DNA of 64,000 bases from Pediococcus claussenii ATCC BAA-344 (GTDB lineage Bacteria > Bacillota > Bacilli > Lactobacillales > Lactobacillaceae), in contig NC_016605.1 of assembly GCF_000237995.1 (NCBI RefSeq), positions 1,736,001-1,800,000 on the forward strand, read 5' to 3'. The translations under genes were made by a program, and so were the position numbers. The notes below the pieces were generated by a model that searched no databases, was not told the origin of the DNA, and saw nothing but the letters and a program-made list of their open reading frames with translations. Shown here in pieces: positions 1 to 7,322 of the stretch (positions within the stretch are counted from its first letter, which is position 1; each line of letters opens with the position of its first letter).

Positions 1-2
1 TT

Positions 3-236
3 GATTCTAATATCCCCGCAAAATTTTTATCCGGAATACTAGCCTTGATACTTCTTTTATCATATGGCAAATTAATTTCTACCATGACTCTCATCACTCT
101 CCTATTTCTTGGCGCTATACAACATGTTAGGAAAGATAAGTGGTCGTGGATACAACAATTAGGTGTAACATTTGTTACAGTGCGCGTATCGGAATTTAAA
201 GATAATAAAACACATAAGTGCAGGGGGATTATATAA
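3..236 (+). CDS. C-terminal part of an unidentified membrane protein (runs off the left edge)
   Basis: The frame is open from the window edge to a TAA at 234-236. It encodes a hydrophobic stretch of about 35 residues rich in Leu and Ile, a basic segment (around HVRKDKW), another short hydrophobic piece and a polar tail. The stop lies two bases before the ATG of the Crp/Fnr gene, so the two are probably co-transcribed. The pattern loosely resembles a transmembrane segment of a transporter component such as EcfT/CbiQ, which would suit the nickel permease two genes later, but no diagnostic motif is visible. It may be intact, truncated or a remnant. Confidence 0.35.
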   Translation, partial: DSNIPAKFLSGILALILLLSYGKLISTMTLITLLFLGAIQHVRKDKWSWIQQLGVTFVTVRVSEFKDNKTHKCRGII

Positions 237-238
237 AA

Positions 239-892
239 ATGGGTACAAGCTATTTGATAGATTTTTTAGAAAAAAAGCATGTCTCTACTGTAAAAAAAGC
301 AAAGCATACTTATTTGACTTATCACGGATTGGAGGAGGGATATACGTACGTTCTAAAAGAAGGCATCGTTAAAACTAGTATGATTTTAAAGGATGGTCGC
401 GAATTCAATCTTTCATACATAAATACCACCGATATAATTTCTCTTTTAAGAGACGAAATATCAGCATATACAGCCTCCCCTCTCAATGTACGAATTGAAT
501 CCGAAGACGCAATTTTTTACCGCATTCCACGCAAAACATTTTGGGGATATGTTAACAGTGATGCAAACCTACAGGATTATGTAAAGGACTATTATCGAAT
601 TAAACTCACCCAAAACATTAAATCACTGCAATGGATGACTATGAATGGAAAGAAAGGAGCAGTTTGCGCTTTTATTTATAAGTTGATCAGTATTTTTGGA
701 AATCACGGTGCCACTGGCATACTAATTGATTTTCCAATAACCAATGAAGATATAGCTAATTTTTGTGGAATATCTACTAGAAACAGTGTTAACCGTATTA
801 TTCATTCTCTGAAAGAAGACAAAATAATTGATATCAAAAATCAACGTATATTTATCTATGATGTGAGTTATTTACAATCATTTACCATATAG
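239..892 (+). CDS. Crp/Fnr family transcriptional regulator, 217 aa
   Basis: The N-terminal 130 residues have the short beta-strand pattern of a cyclic-nucleotide-binding-like sensor domain. The C-terminus carries a Crp-type winged helix (NEDIANFCGISTRNSVNRII, then a wing ending IDIKNQRIFIYD). No cysteine cluster for a [4Fe-4S] centre is seen, so it is not a classical Fnr. ATG 239 is preferred over the upstream GTG 218 because an AGGGGGAT ribosome site lies at 222-229. The gene sits 15 bp before a nickel/cobalt permease in the same direction. In lactobacilli the lactate racemase regulator LarR belongs to this family and also controls nickel uptake genes, so a metal- or lactate-linked role is possible, but this is inference from context. 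Confidence 0.85.
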   Translation: MGTSYLIDFLEKKHVSTVKKAKHTYLTYHGLEEGYTYVLKEGIVKTSMILKDGREFNLSYINTTDIISLLRDEISAYTASPLNVRIESEDAIFYRIPRKTFWGYVNSDANLQDYVKDYYRIKLTQNIKSLQWMTMNGKKGAVCAFIYKLISIFGNHGATGILIDFPITNEDIANFCGISTRNSVNRIIHSLKEDKIIDIKNQRIFIYDVSYLQSFTI

Positions 893-907
893 AAGGGAAT
901 TTTATTC

Positions 908-1933
908 TTGAAGAAAAAATTATTTTTGGGATCTTTACCATATTATTCAGCAAGTATCTTGATGCATCTCTGTGGTTTAATACTTGTACTAATTACAGTA
1001 CCAAAGTATCCTAGTTTTTGGGCTTTAAGCTTTCTTGCGTACACATTAGGCATGCGTCATGCTTTTGATGCCGATCATATTGCGGCAATTGATAACACAG
1101 TTCGCTTGTTAGTTCATCAAAAAAAATCTTCATACGGCGTTGGATTCTTCTTTTCGTTAGGACATTCCACTGTCGTATTTTTAATGGCAATTGTTGTCGG
1201 AATTTCTGCAAAGTGGGCCAAAGTAAAATTACCATTATTAGAAAAAATCGGTGGTCACGTTGGTACATTAGTGTCGGGTGTATTTCTGATTGGAATAGCA
1301 ATTTTCAATCTCCTAATATTGATTAAGTTGTATCGTTCTTTTAAAGCAAACAAAAAGGAAATTAGCGAAAAGCAGTTAGATAAATTACTATTATCGCGTG
1401 GAATAATCACCAAATTCACGGCTCCACTGTTCAGAGGCATTAATCGTTCTTGGCAAATGTACCCAATTGGTTTTTTATTCGGTTTAGGTTTTGATACAGC
1501 CACTGAAATTGCTTTGATTGCTCTATCGGCAACAACTGCGCAAACAGGTACTCCCCTAATTGGCATCATTGCACTACCTATTTTGTTTGCTGCTGGCATG
1601 AATATCATGGATACGACTGATTCTGTCATGATGTCTGGAGCTTATTCATGGGCTTTTGATACTCCCAAGAGAAAGGCTTACTACAATATTGTGGTAACTA
1701 CAATCTCCGTAATTGCTGCATTCTCAATTGGAATAATTGAATTGAGTAACATTTTATCTGATCTTCTCAATCAAAAATCTGGATTTATTAATTGGATTCA
1801 GTCTATTGATTTAAACTATTTAGGCTACGGATTAGTTATTACCTTTGTATTATTATGGACAATAACCTATATATTTGAGCAAGTTAAAAACAAACGAAAT
1901 ACATTATTTCAATATGAAGAAAAGCACCAATAA
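908..1933 (+). CDS. HoxN/HupN/NixA family nickel/cobalt permease, 341 aa
   Basis: This is an integral membrane secondary transporter with about eight hydrophobic segments. The family signature HxFDADH is present at residues 51-57 (HAFDADH, followed by IAAIDNT), and a second conserved stretch, LGFDTATEIAL, lies mid-protein; both belong to the Ni2+/Co2+ recognition region in NiCoT permeases. Length matches the family (about 330-360 aa). Translation starts at TTG 908, with AGAAGGGA about eight bases upstream; no ATG fits the conserved N-terminus. The gene follows the Crp/Fnr regulator by 15 bp and ends in a strong terminator, so the two likely form one unit. Discrimination between Ni and Co cannot be read from sequence. 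Confidence 0.93.
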   Translation: MKKKLFLGSLPYYSASILMHLCGLILVLITVPKYPSFWALSFLAYTLGMRHAFDADHIAAIDNTVRLLVHQKKSSYGVGFFFSLGHSTVVFLMAIVVGISAKWAKVKLPLLEKIGGHVGTLVSGVFLIGIAIFNLLILIKLYRSFKANKKEISEKQLDKLLLSRGIITKFTAPLFRGINRSWQMYPIGFLFGLGFDTATEIALIALSATTAQTGTPLIGIIALPILFAAGMNIMDTTDSVMMSGAYSWAFDTPKRKAYYNIVVTTISVIAAFSIGIIELSNILSDLLNQKSGFINWIQSIDLNYLGYGLVITFVLLWTITYIFEQVKNKRNTLFQYEEKHQ

Positions 1934-1985
1934 ATAGGCGATCTAGCTTCCTAATAAAAAAGGAATCTAAATCGTCTATTTTTAT
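1933..1985 (+). terminator. Rho-independent terminator after the nickel permease
   Basis: AATAGGCGAT (1933-1942) pairs with ATCGTCTATT (1971-1980) with one G-U pair; an inner TTCCT/AGGAA pairing extends the stem, and a T run follows. Confidence 0.85.
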
Positions 1986-2000
1986 ACATTTAAATGTATA
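1983..2000. repeat. Perfect 18-bp palindrome
   Basis: TATACATTTAAATGTATA is a perfect inverted repeat followed by ATTTTTAG. It may be a second weak terminator hairpin behind the one at 1933-1985, or a protein-binding site. The rest of the 2001-2178 stretch shows no gene or clear structure. Confidence 0.5.
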
Positions 2001-2178
2001 ATTTTTAGTTACTTGTCTGGAAATAGGTCTCTATGTATTCTTAAAATGCATCGAAGCCTTGGTGCTATTAGGAATTTTAACATTCAATAATACCTTTAAA
2101 CATGCCTGATTATTTGGCCATTTACTAAAACTGCCATTTTAAAATGAATACTTATCTTTATTTTAAAACTTGCTTTAT

Positions 2179-2213
2179 TTGCATTATCACTAGTAACTTC
2201 CATATAATGGAAG
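2179..2213 (+). promoter_or_regulatory. Promoter and overlapping palindromic operator of the Gfo/Idh gene
   Basis: A -35 TTGCAT (2179-2184) and a perfect -10 TATAAT (2203-2208) are separated by 18 bp. The -10 lies inside a 7-3-7 perfect inverted repeat, CTTCCATATAATGGAAG (2197-2213), a position suited to repressor binding. No candidate repressor lies next to it except the TetR gene at 3792. Confidence 0.55.
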
Positions 2214-2241
2214 CGGATTCATTATATTGAGGAGGAAACAT

Positions 2242-3297
2242 ATGACATTTAAAATGGCAATCATTGGATTTGGTAAAAGTGCTAATCGTTATCATATTCC
2301 ATACATTAAACAACGAGATATTCAAATCAAGTATATTCAGTATCGGACTCGCAAGCCTGAATTAGAAGCATCTTTTTATGACCAAAACACAATTTTCACA
2401 ACTGATTTACAGGAGGTTTTGAACGACAATGAAGTTAAACTTGTCACGCTTTGCACTCCACCAAGTACTCACTTCGAATTAGGTAAACAAGTACTGAATA
2501 GTGGCAAAAATGTTTTAATCGAAAAACCTTTTGTAAATGACGTTGCCGAGGCAAAAGAGTTATTTCAACTTGCTAACCAAAAGGGATTAATTGCAATGCC
2601 ATACCAAAATCGCCGTTTTGATAGTGATTTTTTGACATTAAAAAAAGTTCTTAGTCGTGGTTACGTGGGTAAACCTCTTTTTCTTGAATCACACTTCGAT
2701 AAATACCGTCCAGATTCATCCGTCCATACAGGAAAAGCAATCGATGGTAGCTTTTTCGGCCTTGGTGTTCATCTAATCGATCAAATGATCGCCTTGTTTG
2801 GTCTTCCAAGTAAAGCTGGATATGATATTCGTCCAATTCAAAATAGTCAAAGTACTCTTGATGACTATTCTGAAACCGATCTATTTTATTCGGGCTTTAA
2901 GGCAACAGTGACAACTCATCCCCTAGCAGCAACACCATATCCACGATTCGTTTTACACGGAACACAGGGATCATACGTTAAATTCGACATTGATCAACAA
3001 GAAAATGATTTGAAGCTTGGTATTATGCCTGATGATCCTGACTTTGGTCATGACACACCTGATCAATTTGGTATCGTCAAGTACCGTAATCAAAATAACG
3101 ATTGGATAGAGAGACAGATACCAACTGTTAATGGGGATTACGGATTAGTTTACGACTCCTTGATTGACTCCATCGAAAACGATCAACCCAAGCTTGTCAG
3201 TGATACAGAGGCCATTGCCAATATACAAATTTTAGAAAATGGAATTGCAATCGGTGGACCGCATATTTCAGATTTGGAGCAAACCAATGATAAATAA
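2242..3297 (+). CDS. Gfo/Idh/MocA family oxidoreductase, 351 aa
   Basis: The N-terminus is an NAD(P)-binding Rossmann fold (MAIIGFGKSANRYHIPYI). It is followed by the family motif EKPFVND (near residue 93) and a C-terminal alpha/beta domain that begins near PYQNRRFDSDF. Length is typical. The PYQNRRFDSDFLTLK region is characteristic of the YdgJ/IolW (scyllo-inositol dehydrogenase-like) branch, but the substrate cannot be fixed from sequence. ATG 2242 has GGAGG at 2231-2235; an in-frame TTG at 2227 has no ribosome site. The gene overlaps the next one by 11 bp, so they are translated as a pair. Confidence 0.9.
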   Translation: MTFKMAIIGFGKSANRYHIPYIKQRDIQIKYIQYRTRKPELEASFYDQNTIFTTDLQEVLNDNEVKLVTLCTPPSTHFELGKQVLNSGKNVLIEKPFVNDVAEAKELFQLANQKGLIAMPYQNRRFDSDFLTLKKVLSRGYVGKPLFLESHFDKYRPDSSVHTGKAIDGSFFGLGVHLIDQMIALFGLPSKAGYDIRPIQNSQSTLDDYSETDLFYSGFKATVTTHPLAATPYPRFVLHGTQGSYVKFDIDQQENDLKLGIMPDDPDFGHDTPDQFGIVKYRNQNNDWIERQIPTVNGDYGLVYDSLIDSIENDQPKLVSDTEAIANIQILENGIAIGGPHISDLEQTNDK

Positions 3298-3649
3298 AAC
3301 CAGAATTATGCTTTACGTCGATAACGTAAAAGAAATTAGCCGCTTTTGGCAGGATAACGTTGATGCTGAAATTACCGAAGATAATCGTTTAGACAAAGGT
3401 TTTCAAAATCTCGTTCTTGAGATCTCGCCAGAGGTTGAGCTTTCATTATTTCCCAAGGAATTCATTAAAGAGTTTTCACCCGAGGTCCTAGGCTCCACAC
3501 CGTCTATCATGTTCTTTTCAAATAAATTTGAGGAATTACATGTTCGCCTTAATCCCACGACCGCTGTTACCAACGTTAACGGAACCAAAACCTTTAATTT
3601 TCCCGATCCAGAAGGGAACTACTTTGTGGTTGCAAAATCCGAGGATTAG
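3287..3649 (+). CDS. VOC (glyoxalase/bleomycin resistance) superfamily protein, 120 aa
   Basis: A small protein with the beta-alpha-beta-beta-beta arrangement of one glyoxalase module: MLYVDNVKEISRFWQDN at the start, a central LSLFPKEF strand, and the usual ending FPDPEGNYFVVAK. The ATG at 3287 lies inside the end of the dehydrogenase gene (11-bp overlap), which indicates translational coupling. Members of this superfamily are metal-dependent lyases, dioxygenases or binding proteins; the exact activity is unknown. The few candidate metal ligands do not allow an assignment. Confidence 0.8.
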   Translation: MINKTRIMLYVDNVKEISRFWQDNVDAEITEDNRLDKGFQNLVLEISPEVELSLFPKEFIKEFSPEVLGSTPSIMFFSNKFEELHVRLNPTTAVTNVNGTKTFNFPDPEGNYFVVAKSED

Positions 3650-3724
3650 CCGCAGGCAGCGAGTGCCACATGCTAAAGTTCATCGAAAATTTACAGGTGT
3701 TTTCTCCATGTGTTAAAGCAGTGG

Positions 3725-3760
3725 TTCACCTTGTGAAATGCTATCCATATGTTCTATAAT
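3725..3760 (+). promoter_or_regulatory. Promoter with inverted repeat upstream of the TetR gene
   Basis: The -35 TTGTGA (3731-3736) and the -10 TATAAT (3755-3760) are 18 bp apart. The -35 overlaps the inverted repeat TTCACCTTGTGAA (about 3725-3737), a possible self-operator of the TetR regulator encoded just downstream. Confidence 0.55.
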
Positions 3761-3791
3761 CAATCTTCAGAACGTTGAAATGGAGATATAA

Positions 3792-4385
3792 ATGGGTACT
3801 CAAATTAAATTAAAACGAACTCAAATGGATCTGGTACGGGCATTATGGTCTCTCCTTAACCATAAAACTCTAGAAAAAATAACAATTGATGACTTATGCC
3901 AAGAAGCAATGATACACCGCAGCACTTTTTATCGCTACTACCATAGTAAGTATGACCTTGTTCGTGATATGCTCGCCTATATGACCTTTAAACATTTTAA
4001 ATCTAACGAAAACATCAAAGATGATCGCGATATTATCCAAGGATTAATTTCTCTGGTTACATCTGATCCAGTCGCACTTCGGAACATCACTATCAACAAT
4101 GAATATTACGATTCTTACACGACTCTTGTGGATATCGTTAGTAGCATCGTTCAAGAAGAATTGCTGGAAAGTGACCATTCAGATGAAGCTTTGACTGACT
4201 TTCCAATGTTTAAGTCTATGGTGCATTCACCCAATCCCGTTTTGGCAATTCATATTTTTAGTGGAGCAATTTTGACGGTAATTGTTGAATGGCTCAAGAT
4301 TGAAAATACTAGTACCAAAGAATTGAATGACATGGTTCATGATGTTATGTGTCAATTCAATATCGTTGAAGAAGAGGAATCGTAA
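3792..4385 (+). CDS. TetR/AcrR family transcriptional regulator, 197 aa
   Basis: The N-terminal helix-turn-helix is clear (LEKITIDDLCQEAMIHRSTFYRYYHSKYDLVRDML, about residues 30-65), followed by an all-helical ligand domain. Length is typical. The ATG has GGAGA seven bases upstream. The gene ends in its own terminator and lies 128 bp upstream of an MMPL exporter in the same direction. Regulators of this kind often repress the exporter beside them, so control of the MMPL gene is a reasonable inference. No ligand is evident. Confidence 0.88.
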   Translation: MGTQIKLKRTQMDLVRALWSLLNHKTLEKITIDDLCQEAMIHRSTFYRYYHSKYDLVRDMLAYMTFKHFKSNENIKDDRDIIQGLISLVTSDPVALRNITINNEYYDSYTTLVDIVSSIVQEELLESDHSDEALTDFPMFKSMVHSPNPVLAIHIFSGAILTVIVEWLKIENTSTKELNDMVHDVMCQFNIVEEEES

Positions 4386-4415
4386 AAAGACATTTTATTA
4401 AAAATGTCTTTTTTT
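4384..4415 (+). terminator. Rho-independent terminator after the TetR gene
   Basis: AAAAGACATTTT and AAAATGTCTTTT form a 12-bp stem around a short loop, followed by a run of T. Confidence 0.9.
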
Positions 4416-4439
4416 GGTACAAACGCCTTAAATTAATTC

Positions 4440-4468
4440 TTCAAAAAAACTTTATTCTGTTCTATACT
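4440..4468 (+). promoter_or_regulatory. Putative promoter of the MMPL gene
   Basis: TTCAAA (4440-4445) and TATACT (4463-4468) are separated by 17 bp, 45 bp before the preferred TTG start. It lies after the terminator of the TetR gene, so the exporter is probably transcribed separately. Confidence 0.45.
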
Positions 4469-4512
4469 CAATCAGCATATTAGATAAATTTGTGCATAGG
4501 AGAGTGAGTATT

Positions 4513-7149
4513 TTGCAAAAGTTATTCAGCAAAATTGGACGAGCAATTCATGACCATGCTATGTTGAGCATTATTATCACAATGGTGTTAACCGTGGTTA
4601 TTGGCTTTGGGTTGCCTAAGATTAAGATGGACATGAGTAATGCCATGTTTGTTGATAAAAATTCAACACTTTACAAAAACTCTGACGAATACCAAAAGAA
4701 TTTTGGTGGTCAGGCGTTTATTGTTTCGGTCAAGAGTAAAAATGGAGACGTTGCCAATAAGGAAACTTTCCAGAAGATTAATGATTTTACCAACGATATT
4801 AACAAGAACGGCAAGGTCTATACCACAACAAGTATTGTTAATATTTTGAACCAACAGCTTGATAAAGCTAAGTCATCAAACAGCAGTTCATCTAGCAATA
4901 GTTTTGGTAATAACGCCGATCTTCAAAAGGCGATTAATAATCAGTTAAGCAACTCTCAAAAGAGGGACATTCAAACTGATGTACAGAATTCCTTTACTAA
5001 GGGACAAAAGGCTAAAATTCAAAGTTATAGTCAAAGTATTTTAACTGATCAGCAAAAAATGCAGGCACAACAAGCAATGCAGGCTGCAGTTGCTAAGGGT
5101 GCTAATCCTGCAGAATTGCAAGCTCATCCAGAAGCTTTAATGAGTAAGATTAAACTTTCTGATGATCAAAACAAAAAGATTCAAGCATACTCTATGAGTC
5201 TGTTAACTAGCGACCAAAAGGCCGCAGTATCAAAAGACACTTTAAAGATGCTCCCAGATGTTCAAAATATGAACAATGAATTAATTCATCAGTTAGTATA
5301 TAGCGATCATGGTCGCATTAATAAGGCTATGAAACAGTTATTGCCAAAAGATGGTAAATACATGATTGTTTCCGTTACATCCGCTAATGGTGCAACTATG
5401 AACGACTATCAAAGCCTTTACAAGGCAATTAACCATGATTTAAACAAACACAACTTAAAGACTGGTAACTACCAAACTAAACTAGCTGGTATGCCTGCAG
5501 TTTCAGGTACAGTCGGTGGTGAAATGCAACACAGTATGATGGTCATGCTTGGTATTGCAGTCATCATCATGATTCTAATTTTGGCCCTTATTTTTCCAGT
5601 TCGTCGTCGTTTACTTCCGCTATTATTCGTTCTCTTTGGTTTGATTTGGACCTTTGGTTTAATGGGATGGATGGGAATTAGTCTTACTATGGCTACTATG
5701 GCTACATTGCCTATCATTGTTGGTTTAGGAACCGACTTTGGTGTCCAATTCTTGAATCGATATGAAGAAGAATTTAGACAAGATCACGATGTCATGAGAG
5801 CTACGACTGAAACCATCACCCATACTGGTCCTGCCGTTGGAACAGCCGTTATAGTTATGATTTTCAGTTTCTTAACAATGTATCTAGCAAAGGCTCCAAT
5901 GATGCACTTCTTTGGCTTAACCCTTGCAATCGGTGTATTTGTTAGTTACATCGTTGAATTAGTCTTAATGTTTAGTGTATTAGCGTTGCGCGATAGAAAA
6001 GCAGATGAATCAAAACTCAATAAGATTAATTCAAATGCTTCTGCCCTTTCTCGTTTCCTTACAAAATACGCTACATGGGTTGCACATCATGCTGTACCCG
6101 TACTTATTATTGGTGTAATTTTAGGAGCTCTCGGTTTTTACGTTGAAGGTTCAATTCCAGTTGAAACTGACATGATTAAAATGATCCCTCAAGATATGAC
6201 TGCCGTTAAGGATAATAAGAGTGTCCAAAAACAAGTTGGCTCAACAACCAGCCTAACTTATCTCGTGCGCAGTGATCACAAGTTGACACCAAGCGATGTA
6301 AAATACATTGATAGGTTTGGCAAGGATGAAAAGAGCAAATATTCAAGTAAGATTCTCTCCACAACAAGTGTTGCAACAACGCTTCGTGATACAAGTGGAA
6401 ACGATTCATTACCAAGTAAGGAATCCGATATTAATAGTTCTGTAAATAATCTGCCAAAGATTATGAAACAAACTTTAATCACAGATAATCAAAAATACTC
6501 AACAATTTCATTTAAATTAGATCCCGATTTAGGTTCAAACACTTCGTACAACTTGATGAATGACATTAATAAGGACGTTAAAAACGCCCCTAAAGGTGTC
6601 AGCATTGTTGCTGCCGGTGACCAAGCCATGGCTCTTCAAGGTGTTAAGAACATGACTGCAAATCGTGGCTTAATTATTATTGCTGGTTTGGCAATTATCT
6701 TCGTAGTTCTACTACTGGTATACCGTAATCTACGTGACGCCTTCTATCCATTAATGCCAATCGTCGTCGTTCTTGGTTTATCACCATTGACATTAAAACT
6801 GTTGAACACTTCATATAACCCAGTTACGATTGCACTAAGTTCACTAGTTCTTGGTATTGGTACTGAATTTACAATCTTAATTTTGGAACGTTTTATGGAA
6901 GAAGAACGCAAGAACATGGATACCTTAACTGCTATCCAGACCGCTATTGGATCAGTTGGACAGGCTATTACTGTTTCTGGTTTGACCGTTGTTGGTGGGT
7001 TCTCTGCACTGTTATTCATTTCATTTCCAGTTCTACGTTCATTTGGGATGATTACCGTGCTTGATACCTTGTACTCACTGATCTGTGCATTAACGATTTT
7101 GCCAGCTATGATGTACTTGTTTAGAAAGAGAAGCACAGATAAAAAATAG
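4513..7149 (+). CDS. MMPL/RND family transporter, 878 aa
   Basis: This is a large polytopic membrane protein with the RND plan: one N-terminal membrane helix (after HDHAML), a long extracytoplasmic loop, a block of helices around residues 340-490, a second helix and outer loop, and a final helix block. Both blocks contain the polar membrane motif region (GLGTDFGVQFLNRYEEE and GIGTEFTILILERFMEE), typical of MMPL proton-driven exporters. The first outer loop has a Gln/Ser-rich insertion of about 200 residues, likely coiled coil. TTG 4513 is preferred to GTG 4492 because AGGAGAG lies about seven bases upstream. It probably exports lipids or amphipathic compounds, but the substrate is unknown. 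Confidence 0.9.
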   Translation: MQKLFSKIGRAIHDHAMLSIIITMVLTVVIGFGLPKIKMDMSNAMFVDKNSTLYKNSDEYQKNFGGQAFIVSVKSKNGDVANKETFQKINDFTNDINKNGKVYTTTSIVNILNQQLDKAKSSNSSSSSNSFGNNADLQKAINNQLSNSQKRDIQTDVQNSFTKGQKAKIQSYSQSILTDQQKMQAQQAMQAAVAKGANPAELQAHPEALMSKIKLSDDQNKKIQAYSMSLLTSDQKAAVSKDTLKMLPDVQNMNNELIHQLVYSDHGRINKAMKQLLPKDGKYMIVSVTSANGATMNDYQSLYKAINHDLNKHNLKTGNYQTKLAGMPAVSGTVGGEMQHSMMVMLGIAVIIMILILALIFPVRRRLLPLLFVLFGLIWTFGLMGWMGISLTMATMATLPIIVGLGTDFGVQFLNRYEEEFRQDHDVMRATTETITHTGPAVGTAVIVMIFSFLTMYLAKAPMMHFFGLTLAIGVFVSYIVELVLMFSVLALRDRKADESKLNKINSNASALSRFLTKYATWVAHHAVPVLIIGVILGALGFYVEGSIPVETDMIKMIPQDMTAVKDNKSVQKQVGSTTSLTYLVRSDHKLTPSDVKYIDRFGKDEKSKYSSKILSTTSVATTLRDTSGNDSLPSKESDINSSVNNLPKIMKQTLITDNQKYSTISFKLDPDLGSNTSYNLMNDINKDVKNAPKGVSIVAAGDQAMALQGVKNMTANRGLIIIAGLAIIFVVLLLVYRNLRDAFYPLMPIVVVLGLSPLTLKLLNTSYNPVTIALSSLVLGIGTEFTILILERFMEEERKNMDTLTAIQTAIGSVGQAITVSGLTVVGGFSALLFISFPVLRSFGMITVLDTLYSLICALTILPAMMYLFRKRSTDKK

Positions 7150-7198
7150 GTTACCGATAATACTAATGCTTTAATTACCATGTTTATAGCCAAAATAA

Positions 7199-7257
7199 AA
7201 TTCTGAATTTGCGTTGAACTAAACATTGTTCATGTTAGCGCAATTCGGAATTTTTTT
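7199..7257 (+). terminator. Rho-independent terminator after the MMPL gene
   Basis: AATTCTGAATTTGCGTT (7199-7215) pairs with AGCGCAATTCGGAATT (7237-7252), followed by TTTTTTT. It lies between convergent genes; no separate terminator was seen for the P-type ATPase. Confidence 0.85.
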
Positions 7258-7322
7258 ATGCAATAAATTTATATTTTAAAATGCACACCGCTACACAGCC
7301 AAATTAAGAGCTCAATAAATAT

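Noticed and set aside
1255-1629. 124-codon minus-strand frame
   Set aside because: Antisense to the nickel permease coding region; no homology or ribosome site.
6744-7226. 160-codon minus-strand frame
   Set aside because: It lies antisense to the C-terminal helix block of the MMPL gene and has no family resemblance.
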